Source of the DNA: Frankiales bacterium
Lineage (GTDB): Bacteria > Actinomycetota > Actinomycetes > Mycobacteriales > SCTD01
Direction of reading: 5' to 3'
Length of the DNA: 6,173 nucleotides
Assembly: GCA_025464695.1 (NCBI GenBank)
Contig: JAODNQ010000070.1
Span: forward strand, 1 to 6,173
Shown: positions 1 through 4,940 of the stretch, in pieces
Numbering within the stretch: position 1 is the stretch's first letter
Layout of the letters: every line of letters starts with the position of its first letter
Program-made: the position numbers and the translations under genes
The notes under the pieces: model-generated
What the model was told of the DNA's origin: nothing
Databases searched by the model: none
The model's input: the letters and a program-made list of their open reading frames with translations, nothing else

Positions 1-176
1 TCATCTTCGACAGCCGCGACGACGGCGCCGAGGAGCGGCTGGAGATCCTCAACGAGAAGGAGGGGGTGTGGCGCTGCCGCACCACCTTCAACTGCACCGA
101 CGCCTGCCCCCGCGGCATCGAGGTCACGAAGGCGATCCAGGAAGTGAAGCGCGCGCTCATCTTCCGGCGCGTGTAG
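1..176 (+). CDS. sdhB: Succinate dehydrogenase iron-sulfur subunit, C-terminal end (5' truncated by window)
   Basis: This is the last 57 codons of SdhB, read in frame from base 3 and ending at TAG (174-176). SdhB is the electron-transfer subunit of respiratory complex II and carries electrons from the flavoprotein SdhA to the quinone site at the membrane. The visible part contains the distal cysteine cluster CRTTFNCTDACPRG, with the C-x5-C-x3-C-P spacing that ligates the [3Fe-4S] centre and supplies the last ligand of the [4Fe-4S] centre in the succinate dehydrogenase/fumarate reductase family. It is followed by the usual helical tail (IEVTKAIQEVKRALIF). All key residues seen are intact. The rest of the sdh operon lies to the left of the window. 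A strong hairpin downstream suggests sdhB is the last gene of its transcript. The family call is firm; fumarate reductase FrdB is the only realistic alternative. Confidence 0.93.
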   Translation, partial: IFDSRDDGAEERLEILNEKEGVWRCRTTFNCTDACPRGIEVTKAIQEVKRALIFRRV

Positions 177-233
177 CGGAGCGCGGCCGGGAGCAGGCAG
201 CAGAGCTTCCAGCGCGGTCAGCGCCAGTCCGGC

Positions 234-269
234 CCGACGGCCCTCACCCTCCCGGGTGGGGGCCGTCGG
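234..269 (+). terminator. Rho-independent-like terminator hairpin after sdhB
   Basis: Bases 234-249 pair with 254-269 to give a 16-bp, almost entirely GC stem with one G-T wobble (244 with 259) and a 4-base loop (TCCC, 250-253). It starts 57 bases after the sdhB stop. No T-run follows, which is common for actinobacterial terminators. It lies 45 bases before the FNT gene start, so it probably separates the sdh transcript from the downstream gene. The pairing is read directly; the terminator role is inferred. Confidence 0.75.
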
Positions 270-314
270 CGTTCCCGTCGGCCGTCGACGGTCGGGTGCC
301 TACGTCAGGGCGAC

Positions 315-1223
315 GTGGGCAACCTGCTCGGCATGACCCAGGCCGCGCAGGAACGCCCCGGGGTGGGCTCCGACCCCGCCACCAACCCCGCCGTCGCCGA
401 GACGGAGGTCGAGGACGCCTTCAAGCGCTCGATCGACGAGGGACGACGACGGCTGTCCCGGCGCACCTGGCCGCTGCTGGCGACCGGCGTGCTCGGGGGC
501 ATCGACGTCGGCACCGGGGTGCTCGCCCTGCTGTTCGTCGAGCACGAGACCGAGAGCGTCGTGCTGGCGGGGCTGGCCTTCACGATCGGCTTCATCGCCC
601 TGAGCCTGGCGAAGAGCGAGCTGTTCACCGAGGACTTCCTGGTCCCGGTGTCGACCGTCATCGCCCGGCAGGCCCGCTTCCGCATGCTGATCCGGCTCTG
701 GGTCGGGACGCTGGTGGCCAACCTGGTCGGGGGCTGGTTGTTCACCTTCCTCATCCACCTCGGGTTCCCGCAGTTCAGCGAGACCGCGCTCAAGGCCGGC
801 GGGCACTACATCGACCTGGGGCTCGGCCGCCGCGCCTTCGCCCTGGCCGTTCTGGGCGGCGCCGTCATCACGCTCATGACCTGGATGCAGCACAGCACGG
901 AGTCGGACGCCCTCAAGCTCGTCCCGGCGGTCACCGGTGCCTTCCTGCTGGCCGGGGCCCAGCTGAACCACGCGATCGTCAACTCGCTGCTCATCTTCAG
1001 CGCGCTGCAGACCGGCCGGGCGCCGTTCGGCTACCTGGACTGGGCGCAGACCGCGGGCCTCGCCGCCGTGGGCAACATCGTCGGCGGCGTCGTGCTCGTC
1101 ACACTGCTCCGGCTGTTCCAGGTGCCGCACACCGTCAAGGAGGAGCGGGCGAACCCGGCGCTCGGCGTCCCGCTGGGCGACCGCCGCACGGAGCCGCAGG
1201 AGGGCCGGGTCGAGGGCGCCTGA
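315..1223 (+). CDS. Formate/nitrite transporter (FNT) family membrane protein, YfdC-like
   Basis: A 302-aa inner-membrane protein of the FNT family, pentameric channels that pass small monovalent anions such as formate, nitrite or hydrosulfide. It has a charged cytoplasmic N-terminus (about 1-50) with the RSIDEGRRRLSRR stretch seen before TM1 in YfdC-type members. About six hydrophobic segments follow (near 52-74, 83-100, 126-149, 173-191, 203-230, 245-267), then a hydrophilic tail. SELFTED (101-107) corresponds to the omega-loop motif (SELFT) after TM2. LNHAIVNS (217-224) corresponds to the central-histidine motif of FocA/NirC (EHSxAN), making His219 the likely pore histidine; the preceding Glu is Asn219-1 here. 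GTG at 315 is chosen because a weak AGGG (307-310) precedes it; ATG at 333 is an alternative. It converges on the HPP gene 72 bases away. The neighbouring nitrate-reductase-like enzyme favours nitrite or nitrate as substrate, but YfdC-type members are poorly characterised. Confidence 0.88.
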   Translation: MGNLLGMTQAAQERPGVGSDPATNPAVAETEVEDAFKRSIDEGRRRLSRRTWPLLATGVLGGIDVGTGVLALLFVEHETESVVLAGLAFTIGFIALSLAKSELFTEDFLVPVSTVIARQARFRMLIRLWVGTLVANLVGGWLFTFLIHLGFPQFSETALKAGGHYIDLGLGRRAFALAVLGGAVITLMTWMQHSTESDALKLVPAVTGAFLLAGAQLNHAIVNSLLIFSALQTGRAPFGYLDWAQTAGLAAVGNIVGGVVLVTLLRLFQVPHTVKEERANPALGVPLGDRRTEPQEGRVEGA

Positions 1224-1295
1224 CCGCGGGGCCTCCGCCCGGACCGCGACCGCTCGCCGCGGCCCGGGCCTGGCCTATGGCGGCGCGCAGCACCC

Positions 1296-1832
1296 TCAGC
1301 CCTCCCGGACGCCCTTCTGGTGCACGCCCAGCCCGCCGTTGAGGGCGGTGGCGACGAGCGTGCAGACGGCGACGGAGAGCAGCAGGACCACCAGGGACCG
1401 CTCGGTCTTGAACAGTCCGAGGCTGACGATGAGCGTCGTGGCGCCGGACGGCGGGTGCGGGGTCCCCATGAGCTGCAGCAGCAGGGCGGTCAGCCCCACG
1501 CTGAGGCAGGCCGCCACGACCCGGGGCGCGTGCAGCCCCTCCTGCAGCACGGTCGGGTTGTTCACGAGCCCGGTCACCAGCAGCGCCAGGTAGCCGCAGA
1601 AGACGCCGACCACGTGGCCGGCGAGGACGTTGCGAGGGTGCGCCGCCGGCTGTCCGGGCGTCTCGGCGAGCACCATCAGGGTCGGGCCGAGGCTCGGGAA
1701 CACCCACGGCTGCTCCGCCAGCACCCCGACCACCCCGACGACGGCGAGCCCCACCACGCACACGAGCAGCGACCACAGGCCCGGCCCGACGCCGTGCTCG
1801 GCCCGCTCGAGCTTGCCGGTCAGGGCGCTCAC
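1296..1832 (-). CDS. HPP-family integral membrane protein, candidate nitrite transporter
   Basis: A 178-aa, strongly hydrophobic protein of the HPP family. It shows the family landmarks: FPSLGPTLMVLAE (45-57) in an early segment, HPRNVLAGH (65-73) before the next helix, and the name-giving HPPSGATTL (126-134). About five to six membrane segments are visible (near 19-39, 44-57, 70-90, 104-122, 130-140, 147-165). The short N-terminus and the C-terminus (HQKGVREG) are hydrophilic. HPP proteins of cyanobacteria and plant chloroplasts have been reported as nitrite transporters, which fits the nitrate-reductase-like gene two positions upstream; transport of nitrite by this protein is inference. The GTG start (1832-1830) overlaps the upstream stop in a GTGA, and no good Shine-Dalgarno precedes it, so translation probably depends on coupling. 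A longer in-frame opening reaches further upstream, but it lies inside the preceding gene and lacks coding character. It is the last gene of the minus-strand operon. Confidence 0.87.
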   Translation of the reverse strand: MSALTGKLERAEHGVGPGLWSLLVCVVGLAVVGVVGVLAEQPWVFPSLGPTLMVLAETPGQPAAHPRNVLAGHVVGVFCGYLALLVTGLVNNPTVLQEGLHAPRVVAACLSVGLTALLLQLMGTPHPPSGATTLIVSLGLFKTERSLVVLLLSVAVCTLVATALNGGLGVHQKGVREG

Positions 1833-2305
1833 GGCGACACCAGCAGGGCCTGTGGGGCGGCGGCCTTGAGCCGCGTGTTCAGCCAGGAGAGCTGGCGGGA
1901 GGTGCCGCGGCTGGCGTCCTCCGCCACGCGCATCAGCTCGCGGTCGCGCAGGCCCTGGGCGCCCTGGTAGACGACCGTCCAGGTGGTCTGGCACAGCGTC
2001 GCGAGCAGGTACAGGTCCTGCAGGTCGCGCAGCAGCCCCACGGCGCCCGCCCTCGTCCGGGCGAGCCCCGCCGCGTGCAGCCGCTCCGGCTCGTCGACGC
2101 CGTCGCCGGAGGTCTGGTCGCCGTACCGGTCCGCGACCGGGCCGAGCAGGCGCACGTGCTCCTCGCTCATCGCCGCCAGCGTCGAGCACGTGTGGAGGAC
2201 GTCGACCTCCTGCGCGTGCCCCTCCCCCACCGTGCGGAAGGCGTCCGCCAGGGTCTGCTCGCTCTGGTGCAGCAGGCCGACGTAGGTGGCCATGTGGGTC
2301 GTCAC
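1829..2305 (-). CDS. Uncharacterised helical protein coupled to molybdoenzyme and HPP genes
   Basis: A 158-aa soluble protein that I do not recognise with confidence. It has no signal peptide or membrane segment. The sequence is rich in Leu, Ala, Arg and Glu and reads as a bundle of about four helices (near 6-28, 30-60, 76-108 and 112-148), with a polar loop at 61-72. Several acidic and His residues sit on the first two helices (E16, E28, H30, E33, H38, E48, E49, H50), a little like ferritin-like proteins. No clear paired ExxH diiron motif is present, so metal binding is only a possibility. A small chaperone for the molybdoenzyme, analogous to the all-helical TorD/NarJ proteins, is another guess from context. 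GTG at 2305 overlaps the upstream stop (GTGA) and is preceded by GGGAG (2312-2316) at 6 bases; ATG at 2293 is an alternative start. Its stop overlaps the HPP start. The gene itself is secure; the function is unknown. Confidence 0.85.
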   Translation of the reverse strand: MTTHMATYVGLLHQSEQTLADAFRTVGEGHAQEVDVLHTCSTLAAMSEEHVRLLGPVADRYGDQTSGDGVDEPERLHAAGLARTRAGAVGLLRDLQDLYLLATLCQTTWTVVYQGAQGLRDRELMRVAEDASRGTSRQLSWLNTRLKAAAPQALLVSP

Positions 2306-4824
2306 GAGGCGCTCCCGGCGATGGTCTCGGTCGGCGCCGGCGCGTCCGTGCCCAGCGCAGGGTCGTTCGGGTACGCCGGCGTCTCCGGCGTCGTGCTCGT
2401 GGTCTGGTCCCCGCCCTGCGTCGGTGCGACTCGGCCGGTCGCGGGCCGCGAGGCCGCGGTCGTGGGGGCCGGCGAAGGACCGTAGCCGTCGCGGACCTTA
2501 ATGACGCGGCAGACGGCGGTCTTGACCAGCGGCTGCTTCGACACCGGGTCCCAGACCGTCATCGTCAGCTCGTTGGCCTGCCGCGACTGGCTGCCCGGGT
2601 AGAGGGCGTCCAGGTCCCAGGACCCGTAGTGGAAGGGCGCGAACACCGCGCCCTCCATGACGTGCCCGACCCGGGCCGTGACCTGGATCGCGCCGCGCGG
2701 CGACTCGACCCGCACGACGTCGCCCTCCGCGATGCCGTACCGCTGCGCGTCGGCCACCGACAGCTCGACCCACGCGTCGGGGGCGGCGCGGTGCAGCGAC
2801 CGGGACCGTGCGGTCTTGGTGCGGGTGTGGAACTGGTAGACGGTGCGGCCGGTCGTGTAGAGGAGCGGGTAGTCGTCGCTGACCTCCTCGTGCGCCGGCG
2901 TGTGCTCGCAGCCCTTGAGGAAGGCCCGGCCGTCCGGGCGCGCCGCGCGGTGCTCGGTGGGCGTCACGGCCCCGCCGGTCAGCAGGTCGTGGCCGTAGGT
3001 CTCGCACTGCTCTGTCCGGGTGAGGAACACGGGCTCGGTGTAGAGGCGGTCGGTGCCCTCGGGGGCGTCGTCGTTGCACGGCCAGGCGATGCCGGTGGGT
3101 CCGCGGAGCTTCGCGTAGGACAGCCCGGTGTAGTCGCACGGACGGCCGCGGGTGCACGCGCGCCAGGCGTCGAACGCCTCCTCCGGCGTCCGCCAGCGGA
3201 CCAGGAGGTCGCCGTCCTTGTCCCGGAAGTCCATCGCGTCGGCGTACATCAGGAAGATGTCGAGGTCGCTCTTGGCCTCGCCCGGCGGCTCGACGGCCTG
3301 GTCGGACAGGTGCACCGTGCGGCTGACGTTGGTGTACGTGCCGGTCTTCTCGCCCCAGCCGGCGGCGGGCAGGACGACGTCGGCCAGCTGGGCGGTCTCG
3401 GTCAGGAACAGGTCCTGCACGACGACGAAGCACTGGTCGCCCTCGAGGATGCGCCGGATCCGCGCCGACTCCGGCAGCGAGACCGCCGGGTTCGTGGCCT
3501 GGATCCAGAGCATCTCGATGGAGCCCTGCTCCGCGTAGCGGAAGATCTGCATCACGTGGGTCGGCGGCGCCCAGTGCGGGATCTGCAGCTCGTCGACGTT
3601 CCAGAGCTCGGCCAGCTCCTTCACGTGCGCGGGGTTGTCCCAGTTGCGGAAGGCCGGCAGGTCGCCGTCGGCGCCGCACTCGCGGTTGTTCTGCGCGGTG
3701 GGCTGCCCGTTCATCTGCAGGATGCCGCTCCCGACCTTCCCGATCAGGCCCCGCAGCAGATGGAGGTTGTTGACCGCGACGGCCGACGCCGTGGCCTGGT
3801 GCGACTGGTAGAAGCCCTGCAGGACCGTGGACAGCACGCGCTCGCTGGTGCCGAAGATGCGGGCGGCCTTCTGCAGGTCGGCCGCCGCGACGCCGGTGAT
3901 CCGCTCGACCTCCTGCGGCGTGTACGGCTCGACGACCGCGCGGAGGTCGTCGACGCCGACCGTGTGCGCCTGCACCCAGGCGTCGTCGATCCAGCCGTTC
4001 ACGAACAGCTCGCGCTGCAGCCCGTTCATGAGGGCCAGGTTGGTGCCGACGCGCGGGGCGAGGTGGACCCCGCCGGTGCGCTCAGCCTCCTCGGCGACCT
4101 TGGTGCGCCGGACGTCGACGCAGACGATCGTCGGCGGGTCCTCCCCGCGGGTGCGGTCGAGGATCCGCATCCACAGCACCGTCTGGGTCTCCGGCATGTT
4201 GTGCCCGAACAGGAAGACGGCGTCGGTGTGCTCGATGTCGGTGTAGCTGCCGGGCTGCCCGTCGGCGCCGAAGCTCTCCTTCATCGAGGCCGCAGCCGTG
4301 GCGGTGCAGATGCGGGTGTTGCCGTCCATGTGCGGGGTGCCGAGGCCGGCCTTCCCGATCACGCCGAGGGTGTAGTACTCCTCGATGAACATCTGCCCGG
4401 TCGTGTAGAAGCCGAGGCCCAGCGGCCCCTTGCGGTCCAGCACGTCCTTGCTCTTCGCGACGACCCGGCCCATCGCGGTCTCCCAGTCCGTCTCGACCAG
4501 GCGACCGCCCTCGCGCACCAGGGGCCGGGTCAGCCGGTCCGGGCTGCTGGCCCAGGGAGTGCTGCCGTAGAGCCCCTTCGGCCCCAGCCGCCCGTGGTTG
4601 ACGACGTCGGTGGCCCGTCCGCGGACACCGACCATCCTCCCGTCCTTGACCGCGATGTCGCAGCCGCAGCCGTTGCTGCACAGCACGCAGGCGCTCTGCA
4701 CCCAGCGGTCGACGTCGCCCTCGGCCAGGCCGGCGTCGAGGTGCAGGTCGACGCGGGCGGGCCAGACGGTGCCCTTCGCGTGGGGCGTGCGGTCGCCCCA
4801 GACGTCGGCGATGCGGTCGGTCAC
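2302..4824 (-). CDS. Molybdopterin oxidoreductase, NapA/NarB/NasA nitrate-reductase type
   Basis: An 840-aa bis-MGD molybdoenzyme of the DMSO reductase superfamily, probably a cytoplasmic nitrate reductase. An N-terminal iron-sulfur motif C46-x2-C49-x3-C53 is followed by NHGRLGPKG, where Gly81 replaces the usual fourth Cys; Lys83, the conserved cluster-to-cofactor Lys, is kept. GNTRIC places Cys173 as the likely Mo ligand. It is followed by Thr, not His, which argues against formate dehydrogenase. MNGQPTAQNNRECG (371-384) resembles the cofactor-binding segment of assimilatory nitrate reductases (TGQPNAMGGREVG). ADVVLPAAGWGEKTGTYTN (481-499) is a typical family block. The C-terminal MGD-binding domain runs from about 651 to 776 (TTGRTVYQFHT, RQANELT). 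There is no twin-arginine signal and no C-terminal [2Fe-2S] domain, so electrons must come from a separate partner. A 60-residue Pro/Thr/Ala-rich tail (about 781-840) is extra. GTG start has GGAGG (4830-4834) 5 bases upstream. The exact substrate is inferred. Confidence 0.9.
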   Translation of the reverse strand: MTDRIADVWGDRTPHAKGTVWPARVDLHLDAGLAEGDVDRWVQSACVLCSNGCGCDIAVKDGRMVGVRGRATDVVNHGRLGPKGLYGSTPWASSPDRLTRPLVREGGRLVETDWETAMGRVVAKSKDVLDRKGPLGLGFYTTGQMFIEEYYTLGVIGKAGLGTPHMDGNTRICTATAAASMKESFGADGQPGSYTDIEHTDAVFLFGHNMPETQTVLWMRILDRTRGEDPPTIVCVDVRRTKVAEEAERTGGVHLAPRVGTNLALMNGLQRELFVNGWIDDAWVQAHTVGVDDLRAVVEPYTPQEVERITGVAAADLQKAARIFGTSERVLSTVLQGFYQSHQATASAVAVNNLHLLRGLIGKVGSGILQMNGQPTAQNNRECGADGDLPAFRNWDNPAHVKELAELWNVDELQIPHWAPPTHVMQIFRYAEQGSIEMLWIQATNPAVSLPESARIRRILEGDQCFVVVQDLFLTETAQLADVVLPAAGWGEKTGTYTNVSRTVHLSDQAVEPPGEAKSDLDIFLMYADAMDFRDKDGDLLVRWRTPEEAFDAWRACTRGRPCDYTGLSYAKLRGPTGIAWPCNDDAPEGTDRLYTEPVFLTRTEQCETYGHDLLTGGAVTPTEHRAARPDGRAFLKGCEHTPAHEEVSDDYPLLYTTGRTVYQFHTRTKTARSRSLHRAAPDAWVELSVADAQRYGIAEGDVVRVESPRGAIQVTARVGHVMEGAVFAPFHYGSWDLDALYPGSQSRQANELTMTVWDPVSKQPLVKTAVCRVIKVRDGYGPSPAPTTAASRPATGRVAPTQGGDQTTSTTPETPAYPNDPALGTDAPAPTETIAGSAS

Positions 4825-4860
4825 GGGTGCCTCCGGGGGTCAGGGCGGACCTGCACCCCC
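4825..4860 (-). promoter_or_regulatory. Operon leader with two alternative hairpins around the ribosome binding site
   Basis: On the minus-strand transcript, the bases just before the molybdoenzyme GTG can pair in two ways. GGGGGT (4860-4855) can pair with ACCCCC (4840-4835), extended by CAG/CTG, leaving the GGAGG ribosome binding site (4834-4830) free. Alternatively, GGGTGC (4858-4853) can pair with GCACCC (4830-4825), with an inner GGTC/GACC stem, which encloses the GGAGG and abuts the start codon. The two are mutually exclusive. The pairings are seen directly; a regulatory role is inference, because such pairings arise easily in GC-rich DNA. Confidence 0.3.
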
Positions 4861-4925
4861 TGCCCAGGCAGTCGTGACGGAAGCCGGCGCCGTCGCGCCT
4901 GCTGCCCGCGCGGCCCTCCCGGCGG

Positions 4926-4940
4926 TACGGTCGCCCGACC
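4926..4940 (+). promoter_or_regulatory. Possible -10 element and inverted repeat before the carboxypeptidase gene
   Basis: TACGGT (4926-4931) fits the actinobacterial TAnnnT -10 pattern and lies 9 bases before the ATG, so a leaderless or nearly leaderless transcript is possible; this would fit the lack of a Shine-Dalgarno sequence. No -35 element is evident. An inverted repeat GGTCG-CC-CGACC (4929-4940) overlaps it and touches the start codon, so it could be an operator. Both assignments are tentative. Confidence 0.25.

Noticed and set aside
282..291. CCGTCGACGG palindrome upstream of the FNT gene as an operator
   Set aside because: Ten-base palindromes are frequent by chance at this GC content, and no promoter element can be placed beside it.
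1224..1295. Shared bidirectional terminator between the convergent FNT and HPP genes
   Set aside because: Only short pairings are visible (for example the GGCCCGGGCC palindrome at 1261-1270); no long stem comparable to the sdhB hairpin could be built.
68..1342. Long plus-strand open frame overlapping the sdhB end and the FNT gene
   Set aside because: It is out of frame with both real genes, and its translation is Arg/Pro/Gly-rich with no recognisable domain.
2302..2490. Frameshift as the cause of the low-complexity molybdoenzyme tail
   Set aside because: The frame ends in an exact GTGA overlap with the next gene, matching the second junction of the operon, and no alternative frame there continues a family-like sequence.
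2302..4824. Formate dehydrogenase as identity of the molybdoenzyme, given the FNT neighbour
   Set aside because: The Mo-ligand Cys173 is followed by Thr rather than the His found after Cys/Sec in formate dehydrogenases, and the 371-384 segment resembles assimilatory nitrate reductases.
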